Below the pieces are notes generated by a model, which saw nothing but the letters and a program-made list of their open reading frames with translations, was not told the origin of the DNA and did no database searches. A DNA stretch of 64,000 bases from RGEC01 sp964626685 (GTDB lineage Bacteria > Bacteroidota > Bacteroidia > NS11-12g > UBA955): the NCBI GenBank assembly GCA_964626685.1, contig CAZVJY010000007.1, forward strand, positions 79,840 to 143,839. Reading direction: 5' to 3'. Position 1 is the stretch's first letter. Each line of letters opens with the position of its first letter. Positions 35,350-44,869 of the stretch are shown piece after piece. The position numbers were made by a program, and so were the translations under genes.

Positions 35350-35916
35350 TTAAATGGTGGTTTGCACCCCTCCGATTCTTTCACGCAGTTCCACGGCACC
35401 GTGGTCCTTCATGATTTGTAAAACTTTCTTTTCATCAACACCTTCACCGGTTTCAACCGCAATTACCATGCGATCGTCGGTCTGCCTGTCATCCAGAAGG
35501 TCTGGTTTGATTCCCCAAATCATTCTGTTTCTAAGGAAAAAGAAGAATCCCATTCCGAAGGCTGTACACAATACTGTGGCTTCAAATAATACCGGAACCC
35601 AGCTAGGGCTAAAGCGCACAGGCTTGTTTCCTACATCCAGCGGCCAATCCTGAACATACATGTAGTAAATCATCCAGAAAGCCAAGCTGAAACCTGTAGC
35701 ACCGCACATAAAGGCCACAATCGAGAGCCAGCTACGACGCACACCCATAATTCTGTCCAATCCGTGAACCGGATAAGGGGTATACACATCCTGTATTTTC
35801 ACACCGGCATGCACCAGTTCACTGGTTGCTTCTACCAGTTTGTCTTCATCTTCCCAAATACCCACCAACATCTTATTTCTGTCGCGAAGGCTTAGGTTAT
35901 TATCTATAATTCCCAT
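35350..35916 (-). CDS. actD: Alternative Complex III subunit ActD (DUF3341)
   Basis: The 188-residue membrane-anchored subunit has two helices (about 65-88 and 105-128). The N-terminal soluble part is 'LVGIWEDEDKLVEATSELVHAG', and the long conserved 'YTPYPVHGLDRIMG' stretch identifies DUF3341. It is a structural subunit of ACIII without cofactors. An AGGAG sits 10 bases before the start on the minus strand, a weak ribosome-binding site. Confidence 0.92.
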   Translation of the reverse strand: MGIIDNNLSLRDRNKMLVGIWEDEDKLVEATSELVHAGVKIQDVYTPYPVHGLDRIMGVRRSWLSIVAFMCGATGFSLAFWMIYYMYVQDWPLDVGNKPVRFSPSWVPVLFEATVLCTAFGMGFFFFLRNRMIWGIKPDLLDDRQTDDRMVIAVETGEGVDEKKVLQIMKDHGAVELRERIGGVQTTI

Positions 35917-35937
35917 GAATGGTAGTCTCCTATTTAA

Positions 35938-37287
35938 TTATTCGCGGTTGCGAAGAATGGTTTTAATTTCTGACATGTTGATAACGGGCAGGAACTTGGC
36001 GAACAGGAAGAAACAGGTAAAGAATATTCCGAAAGTTCCCAAAAACAGTCCGATTTCAGTGAGTGAACCGGCGTACATTACCCAGCTGCTGGGAAGGTAG
36101 TCGCGGTGTAGAGAAGTAACAATAATCACAAAACGCTCAAACCACATACCCACGTTAACAACGATACTCATGATAAAAATGAACCATGGCGTTGTGCGTG
36201 CCCACTTGAACCAGAATACCTGTGGGGATACAAGATTACAGAACATCATACTCCAGTATGCCCACCAATAAGGACCACTCGCGCGGTTCAGGAACGCGTA
36301 CTGCTCATATTCCACACCGGAATATTGTGCTATGAAAAATTCTGTAAGGTATGCTATACCTACCAGTGTGCCTGTAAGCATGATAATTTTACACATGGCT
36401 TCCAGGTGACCGATGGTTATGTAATTCTCGTAGTTCATTACTTTGCGCGCTACTACCAGCAGTGTGGCCACCATACCGAATCCGGAGAAAATTGCACCGG
36501 CTACGAAGTAAGGAGGAAAGATGGTGGTGTGCCAGCCTGGAATCACAGAAGTTGCAAAGTCTGTAGATACAATGGTGTGTACTGAAAGTACCAATGGTGT
36601 ACTTAAACCGGCCAGAATCAAGGAAATCAATTCATAGCGGGCCCATGTACGTGTACTACCGGTCCATCCCATGGAGAAGAAGCGATACCAGTACTGAGCA
36701 GCTTTGGTTTTCACTTTGTCGCGAATGGTAGCAATATCAGGAATCAAACCTATGTACCAGAACAACAGCGATACGCTGAAGTAGGTAGAAATTGCAAACA
36801 CGTCCCACAAAAGCGGAGAGTTAAAGTTTACCCAGAGTGAACCGAAAGCATTTGGCAAAGGCAAAGCCCAGTAACCAACCCAAACACGGCCCATGTGAAA
36901 TACCGGGAACATGGCAGCGCATATTACCGCGAAAATGGTCATCGCTTCGGCAGAACGGTTGATACTCATCCTCCACTTCTGTCTGAAAAGCAGCAGAATT
37001 GCAGAAATCAGCGTACCGGCATGACCAATACCTACCCAAAATACGAAGTTGGTAATATCCCAACCCCACATTACGGATTTGTTGATATTCCATGTTCCAA
37101 TTCCTGTCCAAAGTGTCCAGAAAAGGCTAACCACGAAAATACCCAAAAAGATTATCGAAAGGGTGAAGCCCACCTTCCATGCGGTAGAGGGTTTATTCAA
37201 AATGGGCCTGGCTATATCACGGGTTACATCCGAGGCAGTTTTGCCTCCGGTTACCAGGCGTTCCCTAATGAGTGAATCATGTATCAT
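35938..37287 (-). CDS. actC: Alternative Complex III subunit ActC (NrfD/PsrC-like)
   Basis: The 449-residue, roughly ten-helix membrane subunit provides the menaquinol-oxidising site on the periplasmic side of ACIII. Recognisable stretches are 'FWVGIGHAGTLISAILLLFRQKWRMSINRSAEAM', given here in two pieces 'FWVGIGHAGTLISAIL' and 'WRMSINRSAEAMTIF', and 'PVFHMGRVWVGYW'. It lies between actB and actD with short gaps. Confidence 0.94.
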   Translation of the reverse strand: MIHDSLIRERLVTGGKTASDVTRDIARPILNKPSTAWKVGFTLSIIFLGIFVVSLFWTLWTGIGTWNINKSVMWGWDITNFVFWVGIGHAGTLISAILLLFRQKWRMSINRSAEAMTIFAVICAAMFPVFHMGRVWVGYWALPLPNAFGSLWVNFNSPLLWDVFAISTYFSVSLLFWYIGLIPDIATIRDKVKTKAAQYWYRFFSMGWTGSTRTWARYELISLILAGLSTPLVLSVHTIVSTDFATSVIPGWHTTIFPPYFVAGAIFSGFGMVATLLVVARKVMNYENYITIGHLEAMCKIIMLTGTLVGIAYLTEFFIAQYSGVEYEQYAFLNRASGPYWWAYWSMMFCNLVSPQVFWFKWARTTPWFIFIMSIVVNVGMWFERFVIIVTSLHRDYLPSSWVMYAGSLTEIGLFLGTFGIFFTCFFLFAKFLPVINMSEIKTILRNRE

Positions 37288-37306
37288 TTTGTTGGTGCTT
37301 GGGGTT

Positions 37307-40300
37307 TTAAATGGTTTCTGTGTTACGGATTTTAGTCATATACTTCACGCTGCTCTGCACGTTGATTTCCTCGAGCACACCGAAAGCGCGGTCGTTCTTG
37401 TACAACTTGCTGATTTCGCTGTCGGGGTTATGAAGATCACCGAATACGATAGCGTTGGCAGGGCATGCACGCTGACATGCTGTTTCTACTTTCACTTCAC
37501 TGGGTGACTTGCCTTCACGCTTGGCTTTCAGCTTGCCTTCCTGTATTCTCTGAACGCAGAAAGAGCATTTTTCCATTACACCGCGAGTACGAACAGTTAC
37601 ATCAGGGTTGATTACCATTTTACCCAGAGGGTTGTTGAAGTGGAAATCAAACTTGTCATTATCGTTATAACGGAACCAGTTGAAACGGCGAACCTTGTAT
37701 GGACAATTGTTACCGCAATATTTGGTACCGATGCAACGGTTGTAAGTCATCTGGTTAAGACCTTCGGTACTATGGGTAGTTGCCAAAACCGGACAAACCG
37801 TTTCACAGGGAGCCTGAGAACAATGTTGACACATCATTGGCTGATGAACAACTTTAATATTTTCCCAGTGTGCAAAATCTCCTTTATCGGCCTTATCTAT
37901 TTTGCCAATTTCCTTTTCACGGGTCACATAATTGCCTTCAATTTCTTTGGATGTGTTGGCGAAGCTGTAGTAGCGGTCAATACGAATCCATGTCATTTCA
38001 CGGCGCAGACGTATTTCATCGCGGCCTACAACAGGGACGTTGTTCTCAATTGAGCAGCTTACCACACAGCTTCCACAGCCGGTGCAAGCATTTAGATCAA
38101 TTGCCATAGCCCAGAGATGATTGGGTGAACCATCTTTGCGGTATTCACGTTTTTCCCAAATGGTGTATACGTGGGTTTTTTCCTTGTCGTTTCCGGCCTT
38201 GGAATTCTTTTTCCAATCTGTGTAAGTTGCTTCACGAACAAGGTCACGGCCTTCAATGCTATGGTGAGTCTGGGTTTGGGCAAGTGCATAGGTTTCATCT
38301 CCTTTGGATATTTCCACACCATTCACAACCCATGCCCTGCTTCCATTCTGAGCAGCAATAAGTGGCCATGCAGAAACACCTACAGTATCAAAACCTTTTT
38401 CCTTGCTACCGCCTACTTTACCTGCGGCAGTTCTTCCGTAGCCCAAGGCAAGCCCTACAGTTTCATTGGCCTGTCCGGGCTGAACCATTGCAGGAACATT
38501 GCTCAGTGTTACGTTACCGGCTTTTACGTTAACGGTATCACCTTCTTTGAGATTCAGTTTGTGCGCGAGTGATTTTGGTAGCGAAACATAGTTATCCCAG
38601 GTCACTTTGCTCACAGGGTCGGGCAATTCATGCAACCAAGGATTGTTTCCATGGGCTCCATCCTTAACATAAACCTGTGAATAAAGAATCAGGTCAGTTC
38701 CACTATTTTTATTGCTACGTGAAATGGCCTCTGCAAGCGCCACTACATCACCTGCGTATGATACTGGCTTGATTTCTGATATTTCAGACCAAACACCGTC
38801 ATGAAGCGCCTTATTGAATGCCTCATTGCTGGTAAGCTTGCCCGACCAGTTATTTTTAATGTAAATGTAGTATGGAGAGGCACTAAGCTTTTGTGAAAGA
38901 ATGGCTTTTGAAGCAAAAGGATCATTCTCTGCTTTGGGCGTAGCTTCAGCCCATGATAGCAGACTAAGCTGAGCCTGACGCGTATTGAAGACATTGCTGA
39001 TAGTCGGTTGTACGAAATGGTACTCCCCTGCGCGTGGTTCAGCATCTCCCCAACTTTCAAGATAGTGATTATCAGGACATACATACTGACAGACGCTAGC
39101 AGTTTCGTCTTTGGTTGAGGCAAAGCTCACAGACAATGCTGCTTTCTTAATCGCATCAGCCCACTGGGTATTGTGGTTGTAAACCGGATTTGTATTATAG
39201 AAAATAACAGCCGATACCTTGCCTGCAGCAAGATCTTTCAAAAGATTGTCCGTATTAGCGTCAATACCTTTGTATTGGTTGCTGTGGTTACTCAAATCGA
39301 TGGTTTTGCCATAGTTTTCAAGCAACATATTGATTCCGTTAACCAGTTTTTGTGCCACCGGATCATTGGAACCTGAAATAACCAAAGACTTTCCTTTGGC
39401 ATTCCACAGAAGTTCAGCTGTTTTCTTGAGGCTGTTACCTGCAAGTTCAGCGCTCTGGGGAACGGGGATTTGTTTATTTCCGCCTTTTTCTGCCAGGTAA
39501 TTGTAAAGCGTGCTCAAATACAGCAACTCTTTTGATGCCTTCATTGGGAAACGCTCGTCAGCATTGGTACCGGTCATACTCAGGTTTGATTCAAACTGAA
39601 TATGTTTGCTCATGGTTTTACCTGCAGCTGGGATACGGTTGCTAACATAACCTTTGGTGTACTCAACCGGAGAAATCCAGGAACCGAGGAAATCGGCTCC
39701 GAAGCTCACGATAAGCTCAGCATTCTCAAATTTGTAGGCAGGAATAGCTGCTTTACCAAAATCTTCGCTGTTAGCCGTAATGATTCCGCTGTAAGAAACA
39801 GCATCGTAAGTAACGTGTTCCGCTGTTGTAAACTTGGTTTTGAAATCTGCTATAGCTTTAAGCGTAGATGGGCTGTGAATGGTTTGACTGAGAATTACAA
39901 TCCTTCCCTTCGCCTGATCAATCTCTTTCAGCTTGGCTGCGATGGTCTGGTCAATTTTGGTCCAGTCTGCAGATTCAGCACCATTGGCAAGAGGATTTGC
40001 AAGCCTTTCAGTGTCATAGAGTGAAAGGATGCTTGCCTGACCTGTTGCACAGAGTCCACCTTTGCTAATATTGGAACGGGGATTGCCATCCACTTTGATA
40101 GGACGACCTTCACGAACTTTTACCTCTACACCACAGCTGCTGCTGCAGGCACCACAGGTTGAAGAATAATAGGATGCTACACCAGGGGTTACATCTTCCG
40201 GTTTTACCAAATAAGGCACAGCGTGTCTCACTTTGGTTTTGTAACAGGCCGCAAGGGCAACCGCAGTTACGCTAAAACCGAAGAATTTAAGAAAATCCCT

Positions 40301-40447
40301 GCGGTTTGAGTTAAGCTCCACACCATCTTCTCCCAGCACTTCGTCCAGGGGAAGTGCATCGGGAAATTCGTTTTTACGTGCTGCAAGGAACGCCGGATCT
40401 TTTACCAGTTCCTCCTCACCTTTCCAGTACTTTATGTTATTGGACAT
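37307..40447 (-). CDS. actB: Alternative Complex III subunit ActB (molybdopterin-oxidoreductase-like iron-sulfur protein)
   Basis: The 1046-residue fused subunit has a Tat-like signal ('NRRDFLKFFGFSVTAVALAAC', with the RRDFLK core near residue 49). A large N-terminal domain follows, resembling molybdopterin oxidoreductases but known to lack the cofactor in ACIII, with 'CGACSSSCGVEVKV'. A C-terminal ferredoxin domain has 'CTGCGSCVVSC', 'CQHCSQAPCETVCP', 'CIGTKYCGNNCP' and 'CSFCVQRI...CQRACP', four cluster sites. It carries electrons between the quinol site and the haems. In this family the position after the last cluster holds the 3Fe-4S variant; I cannot prove which it is here. Confidence 0.93.
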   Translation of the reverse strand: MSNNIKYWKGEEELVKDPAFLAARKNEFPDALPLDEVLGEDGVELNSNRRDFLKFFGFSVTAVALAACYKTKVRHAVPYLVKPEDVTPGVASYYSSTCGACSSSCGVEVKVREGRPIKVDGNPRSNISKGGLCATGQASILSLYDTERLANPLANGAESADWTKIDQTIAAKLKEIDQAKGRIVILSQTIHSPSTLKAIADFKTKFTTAEHVTYDAVSYSGIITANSEDFGKAAIPAYKFENAELIVSFGADFLGSWISPVEYTKGYVSNRIPAAGKTMSKHIQFESNLSMTGTNADERFPMKASKELLYLSTLYNYLAEKGGNKQIPVPQSAELAGNSLKKTAELLWNAKGKSLVISGSNDPVAQKLVNGINMLLENYGKTIDLSNHSNQYKGIDANTDNLLKDLAAGKVSAVIFYNTNPVYNHNTQWADAIKKAALSVSFASTKDETASVCQYVCPDNHYLESWGDAEPRAGEYHFVQPTISNVFNTRQAQLSLLSWAEATPKAENDPFASKAILSQKLSASPYYIYIKNNWSGKLTSNEAFNKALHDGVWSEISEIKPVSYAGDVVALAEAISRSNKNSGTDLILYSQVYVKDGAHGNNPWLHELPDPVSKVTWDNYVSLPKSLAHKLNLKEGDTVNVKAGNVTLSNVPAMVQPGQANETVGLALGYGRTAAGKVGGSKEKGFDTVGVSAWPLIAAQNGSRAWVVNGVEISKGDETYALAQTQTHHSIEGRDLVREATYTDWKKNSKAGNDKEKTHVYTIWEKREYRKDGSPNHLWAMAIDLNACTGCGSCVVSCSIENNVPVVGRDEIRLRREMTWIRIDRYYSFANTSKEIEGNYVTREKEIGKIDKADKGDFAHWENIKVVHQPMMCQHCSQAPCETVCPVLATTHSTEGLNQMTYNRCIGTKYCGNNCPYKVRRFNWFRYNDNDKFDFHFNNPLGKMVINPDVTVRTRGVMEKCSFCVQRIQEGKLKAKREGKSPSEVKVETACQRACPANAIVFGDLHNPDSEISKLYKNDRAFGVLEEINVQSSVKYMTKIRNTETI

Positions 40448-40462
40448 GTTAGTTCTTTGCTA

Positions 40463-41767
40463 TTAATAGTGACACTTCGCACATTCCAGACCACCATTCA
40501 TGGCAGGTGTAATTTTCACCTTACCATCGGGACCGAAATACTGACTTTTGTTTTTGTTATCCTTCAGGTCTTTAGCTGCTTTTTCGTGAAGCGCTGCATA
40601 GTAATTGTTGTTGGAGGCATCGATACCCGCATTTCTGTGGCAATCGATACACCAGCCCATTTGCAGAGAACTCCACTGCTGTACTACCTCCATTTTTTCA
40701 ATGGGGCCGTGACAGGTTTGACATGCAAGGCCGGCAACTTTTACGTGCTGACTGTGATTGAAGTATGCATGATCAGGCAGGTTGTGGATACGCACCCAGC
40801 GGATAGGCTTTGGGTTAGATCCGTAGGCTTCTGCGCCATTTTTCTCGGGATCGTAATCAAGTGCTTTGTAAATCTTGGCTATTTCTGGAGAAATTCCATC
40901 GCCTTCTGAGGTTGATGCTTTTTGAACGCCTTTGTGGCAGTTCATACATATATTCAATGAAGGAATGGTTGCAGATTTGCTTTCCTCTACACCAATGTGA
41001 CAGTATTTACAATCAATCTTCAAATCACCTGCGTGGAGCTTGTGGCTGTAAGCAATTGGCTGTGTTGGAGCATATCCCTTTTGAACCCCCACCTCTGTGA
41101 TACCGAATTTGTATCCTACCACAGAACCAATTCCGCCTAGAATTACTACTGTAAATACGATAAGCACCGTGGGATTCATTTTTGCAAGCTTTTCGGGAAG
41201 AAGTCCTTTAATAAAAGACCCCTTTGATTCTTCGGAGGCAGTACCATCCTGCTCTGCAGCAAGCCTGCGGAGTGTATTACGCACTTTGCCCAGAATAATC
41301 AGCACAATGACAAAAATGCCAATCAGTGCCAGAAGGATATACATGGTATTGGAATCCGACTTACCCGTTTCTCCTTCAACCGCAGCTACCGGTGCCTTTG
41401 CTACTGGCTTGGGAGCTGTTTTAATATATTCAAGGATGTGTTTAACCTGGTCAGGCGAAAGGTTCTCAAAAATGTTCATGGCTGCTCCGCCATACTCCTT
41501 AAACAAGGCATTGGCATCGGCATCACCGCTTTTTCTGAGAGCTTCGTTGTTACGAATCCATTTAATGAGCCACTCCTCGCTCCTTCTTTCTGTAACTCCC
41601 CTGAGTGCCGGGCCTACAACTTTTTTGTCTAACGCGTGACAGCTGCCACAGTTGTTTGCTTCATAGAGCTTTTTACCTTCCTCGGCACTGGCCTTGAATT
41701 GCGCTTTCAATGAAAATGAAAGCGAAAGTGCTGCGGCTAGTGCCAAAGTTCTCATTTGTCTTTGCAT
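40463..41767 (-). CDS. actA: Alternative Complex III subunit ActA (multihaem cytochrome c, with an extra N-terminal monohaem domain)
   Basis: The 434-residue protein has a signal peptide and an N-terminal class I cytochrome domain with C40-GSC-H44 and a later Met. Two hydrophobic segments follow (about 143-165 and 199-220). A C-terminal domain has five more CxxCH sites: CKYCH, CMNCH, CQTCH, CIDCH and CAKCH. The five-haem part corresponds to the ActA described from Rhodothermus; the N-terminal haem domain is a sixth site. It heads the operon, 15 bases before actB, behind a consensus -7 element. Confidence 0.9.
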   Translation of the reverse strand: MQRQMRTLALAAALSLSFSLKAQFKASAEEGKKLYEANNCGSCHALDKKVVGPALRGVTERRSEEWLIKWIRNNEALRKSGDADANALFKEYGGAAMNIFENLSPDQVKHILEYIKTAPKPVAKAPVAAVEGETGKSDSNTMYILLALIGIFVIVLIILGKVRNTLRRLAAEQDGTASEESKGSFIKGLLPEKLAKMNPTVLIVFTVVILGGIGSVVGYKFGITEVGVQKGYAPTQPIAYSHKLHAGDLKIDCKYCHIGVEESKSATIPSLNICMNCHKGVQKASTSEGDGISPEIAKIYKALDYDPEKNGAEAYGSNPKPIRWVRIHNLPDHAYFNHSQHVKVAGLACQTCHGPIEKMEVVQQWSSLQMGWCIDCHRNAGIDASNNNYYAALHEKAAKDLKDNKNKSQYFGPDGKVKITPAMNGGLECAKCHY

Positions 41768-41795
41768 GCTAATTTGAACGCTGTTATTCGCGGTG

Positions 41796-41803
41796 CAAAT
41801 ATA
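41796..41803 (-). promoter_or_regulatory. -7 promoter element of the actABCDEF operon
   Basis: TATATTTG on the minus strand lies 28 bases before the actA start. A TTTG occurs 24 bases further upstream, longer than the usual 19-20, while TTTT occurs at about the right distance. The -7 match is strong; the -33 assignment is uncertain. Confidence 0.5.
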
Positions 41804-41996
41804 GAAAGCGTATTCAGGCGGTTAAAACAAATTGTTCACATTGAATACAATTTAAAAAGATTCTAAATAGTTAATTTATAAAGTTGTTTTTCAATTATTT
41901 AATATCATGCTTTAAAAAAGCTTACTGACATGTATAGACGATAGTACACATTCCTTACATGCTGAAGTTCCGGAAAAAGAATGTCATTTTTGCATT

Positions 41997-42737
41997 GTGA
42001 TACTCGGAAAAAAAATCGTGGTAGTGCTGCCGGCATACAATGCAGGCAAGACACTGGAGAAGACCTATCGTGAAATACCGTTTGATATAGTGGATGAGGT
42101 TATTTTGGTAGATGATGCCAGTAAGGACAACACCTCGCAGCTAGCCAGAGAGCTGGGAATTGGACACGTTGTTGTTCACAAAAACAACCGTGGATACGGA
42201 GGCAATCAGAAAACCTGTTATGACACAGCCCGTGAACTTGATGCTGATGTCGTAATCATGCTTCACCCTGACTATCAGTATACTCCCAAGCTTATCCGCA
42301 GCATGGCCTATCTTATTGCGGAAGGTGTTTATCCTGTTGTATTTGGCAGCAGAATCCTCGGTAAGGGCGCGCTCAAGGGAGGAATGCCTATGTATAAGTA
42401 TATTGCAAACCGCCTGCTTACCCTGTTTCAAAACATCATGTTAAACCAGAAACTTGCGGAATACCATACTGGCTACCGTGCTTTTTCAGGCGAAGTATTG
42501 AATACCGTAAAGTATAACCTCAACTCAGATGACTTCGTTTTCGATAATGAAATGATTGGACAAATCTTTATGAATGGTTTTGAAATTGGGGAAATAACCT
42601 GTCCCACCAAGTATTTTGAGGAGGCCAGTTCTATCAACTTTGCCAGAAGCACCAAATATGGACTGGGGGTTTTGCGGGTAAGCATTACCTACAGGCTTTG
42701 TAAATGGGGCATTTACCGTAGTGCTATTTTCCGTTAA
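41997..42737 (+). CDS. GT2 family glycosyltransferase (dolichyl/polyprenyl-phosphate sugar synthase-like)
   Basis: The 246-residue enzyme starts with GTG 41997, as no ATG precedes the canonical 'KIVVVLPAYNAGKTLEKTY'. The nucleotide-sugar site includes 'EVILVDDASKDNTSQLA' and 'DVVIMLHPDYQYTP', where the DxD-like motif is replaced by H-P-D. The 'EYHTGYRAFSGEVL' stretch is typical of the DPM1/DPG synthase-like GT2 group, which transfers a sugar to a polyprenyl phosphate on the cytoplasmic face. No membrane anchor is visible at the C-terminus. The stop overlaps the convergent lytic transglycosylase gene by four bases. Confidence 0.85.
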   Translation: MILGKKIVVVLPAYNAGKTLEKTYREIPFDIVDEVILVDDASKDNTSQLARELGIGHVVVHKNNRGYGGNQKTCYDTARELDADVVIMLHPDYQYTPKLIRSMAYLIAEGVYPVVFGSRILGKGALKGGMPMYKYIANRLLTLFQNIMLNQKLAEYHTGYRAFSGEVLNTVKYNLNSDDFVFDNEMIGQIFMNGFEIGEITCPTKYFEEASSINFARSTKYGLGVLRVSITYRLCKWGIYRSAIFR

Positions 42738-43756
42738 TTTTTCAAGTAAGGAACACGTGTAACTTCTGTGTGGAGTTCGTTTTGTTTTTCAAACTCCAGG
42801 TAGCATGCCAGTGCAAGCTGTGAGTAGTTCTGGGCTTCACTGCGAAAATAGCCTGCGCTGGTTTTCCACAAGGTTTTTATGAGATCGTTACCCTGGGCAT
42901 TTTTGGGCAAAACGGCCATAGCACCCCTGACAGTACCTGAGCCTGCATTGTAATTATGTAAAGCCAGTAGTTTGAACCAGAGTGCGTCCTCATCGACGGT
43001 AAACCCATAGGTTTCACACCACTTTCTGGCATAAGGAATACAAATTTCTTTGATTAGCCTTGCCGCAGCATAAGCACTGCGGTCAAAGTTCTCTCTTTCA
43101 TCTACATATCGATCTACCCTAAGTCCATAACTACGGGCCACAAATGGCATAAGCTGGAAATTACCGTAAGCTCCTGCCGTACTTTTTTGCTTGTTTGATC
43201 CAGGACTCTCAATAAGCAGGACACTCTGAGCATAGAATGGATCTACACCAAAACTGTCAAAAAGCTCAATACCGCGTTTCATGTGATTTCCGATTTTATC
43301 AAACCGGTAAAAGTGGTTCTTACCTGAGGTAAAACGAATATGATATGTGGACTCCACGCGGTAACGAACAGCCAGTTCATCCCTAAAGCGATGCAAATGC
43401 CCTAACCCTTCAAGGCTGTCAATCATCTTTCTTGCAAAAACCGCCAGTCCTTTTCTGTTCTCAACAACGTTGGCCAGCACACTATCTTTACTCAACGTAA
43501 CAATTCGGCACCAGAATTTTATTTCTGGCAATGTGTCCCATCCGTCCTGGCGTATGCATCCCACCCTAAAGTAACATATTCTGGCACCATCACTTTTTCT
43601 TACTGTGCATATTTCACGGATACAACCTTCCTTTGGTCTCGCAGTAAAAGGCTTTTCAGTTTCTGAAGATGAGGCTGAATTGCATGAGACAGCCAGAATA
43701 AAACAAGCAGTCAGCAAAGACTGCGTCATTTTGAACCATTTGGAAAACATAATCAT
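42734..43756 (-). CDS. Lytic transglycosylase (SLT-type) lipoprotein
   Basis: The goose-lysozyme-like SLT domain cleaves the glycan strand of peptidoglycan and forms anhydro-muropeptides. A lipoprotein signal precedes Cys in 'FILAVSC'. The catalytic Glu is in 'SVLLIESPG', followed by 'TAGAYGNFQLMPFVARSYGL' and the third motif 'LHNYNAGSGTVRGA'. The Met-Leu-x-Pro style 'QLMP' is typical. Two possible starts exist, ATG 43756, which overlaps the TPR gene stop, and ATG 43750. It likely forms an operon with the TPR gene upstream. Confidence 0.85.
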   Translation of the reverse strand: MIMFSKWFKMTQSLLTACFILAVSCNSASSSETEKPFTARPKEGCIREICTVRKSDGARICYFRVGCIRQDGWDTLPEIKFWCRIVTLSKDSVLANVVENRKGLAVFARKMIDSLEGLGHLHRFRDELAVRYRVESTYHIRFTSGKNHFYRFDKIGNHMKRGIELFDSFGVDPFYAQSVLLIESPGSNKQKSTAGAYGNFQLMPFVARSYGLRVDRYVDERENFDRSAYAAARLIKEICIPYARKWCETYGFTVDEDALWFKLLALHNYNAGSGTVRGAMAVLPKNAQGNDLIKTLWKTSAGYFRSEAQNYSQLALACYLEFEKQNELHTEVTRVPYLKN

Positions 43757-44823
43757 TCTTTTTTATTACAATAGATATCAAGGTATTTTTTAGCGGCTTT
43801 TTCACCCAGTTTATAGCTTTTCTCCCAGTCTGCGCAAGCCTCCTCTCCTTTTTCAAGCTTCAATCTTGCCATGCCCCGGCCCAGATAAGCATAAGACGGT
43901 GAACTGTTTCTCATTTTCAGGGCTCTGCTTAACACAATTTCCGCATCGGTAAACTTTTCCTGCTGAAGCAGACAATGGCCATAATCCGCCATTAGATTCG
44001 CATTGCCTGTATCTTTTTGCAACAACGTTGTATAGATATCTGCAGCAGCAGCATACTCCTTCATGAAAAAGTAATTATCCGCTTTCAAGTGCTGAACCTC
44101 AGCAATCATGCTTTCCGCCAGAGGTTCCTGAAGCATGATTCTGTTTAGAAACTCAAGACTTCTGTTATACTTACCAATGCGCTGAAACATACCGGCGGCT
44201 TCAAGCTGAAGATGAATGTCTCCGGGGGCAATTGCTACCGCTCTTTCCATATACATCAATGCATCATCAGATTTTCCTGCTTTTTCATACAACATTGCCA
44301 ATGCTTTATCGGGGTTGCTAATCAATTTATGTTCTGCCCTCCACTTAAGATCCTGGATTGCCATTTCCCAGTCTTCGGCCTCCAGTGCTATCATATAACG
44401 CATTTCCCTCGCTTCAGCATGTGCGGAAAGTTTGTTTATGTAACCTGTAATATCTGTAAGTGCAAATTGCAGGTTGCCCGTACGCCATAGTGCAACAGCC
44501 CTGTTGAAGTAAGCTTCATGTAATCCGGTATCCAGCGAAATGCACTTGTTCAAATCAACTACGGCCAGGCTGTACTGTTTCAATCTGATTCTGGCTACCC
44601 CTCTGTTGTACCAGGCAGTGGGCAAAGCGGGCTCTAGTTTAATCGCCTGGCTGTAACATTCCAGGGCATTCTTAACATCACCCGTCTTTTCTGACTGAAT
44701 GCCTTTTTGCAGCCATTGCTCGGCAGTTTGTGCAGAAACCCGCGACAGCATACAAAATTGCAATGTGCTTAAAAAAAGGAAAAGTATGTTCTTCCAGTGG
44801 AGCATTCTTTGTGATATTTGCAA
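43753..44823 (-). CDS. Secreted TPR-repeat protein
   Basis: A signal peptide ('MLHWKNILFLFLSTLQFCML', ATG 44805 or the ATG at 44823) leads into about eight tetratricopeptide repeats across residues 35-345 ('AEQWLQKGIQSEKTGDVKNAL', 'ALPTAWYNRGVARIRLKQYS' and so on). TPRs form a protein-binding scaffold. The gene overlaps the lytic transglycosylase gene by four bases and is divergent from the beta-CASP gene, so it may act with the peptidoglycan enzyme. That link is inferred from position only. Confidence 0.75.
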   Translation of the reverse strand: MQISQRMLHWKNILFLFLSTLQFCMLSRVSAQTAEQWLQKGIQSEKTGDVKNALECYSQAIKLEPALPTAWYNRGVARIRLKQYSLAVVDLNKCISLDTGLHEAYFNRAVALWRTGNLQFALTDITGYINKLSAHAEAREMRYMIALEAEDWEMAIQDLKWRAEHKLISNPDKALAMLYEKAGKSDDALMYMERAVAIAPGDIHLQLEAAGMFQRIGKYNRSLEFLNRIMLQEPLAESMIAEVQHLKADNYFFMKEYAAAADIYTTLLQKDTGNANLMADYGHCLLQQEKFTDAEIVLSRALKMRNSSPSYAYLGRGMARLKLEKGEEACADWEKSYKLGEKAAKKYLDIYCNKKE

Positions 44824-44869
44824 AACACGGGCCGAAATTGATTATCCTACAACCAAAGATGTTCACACC

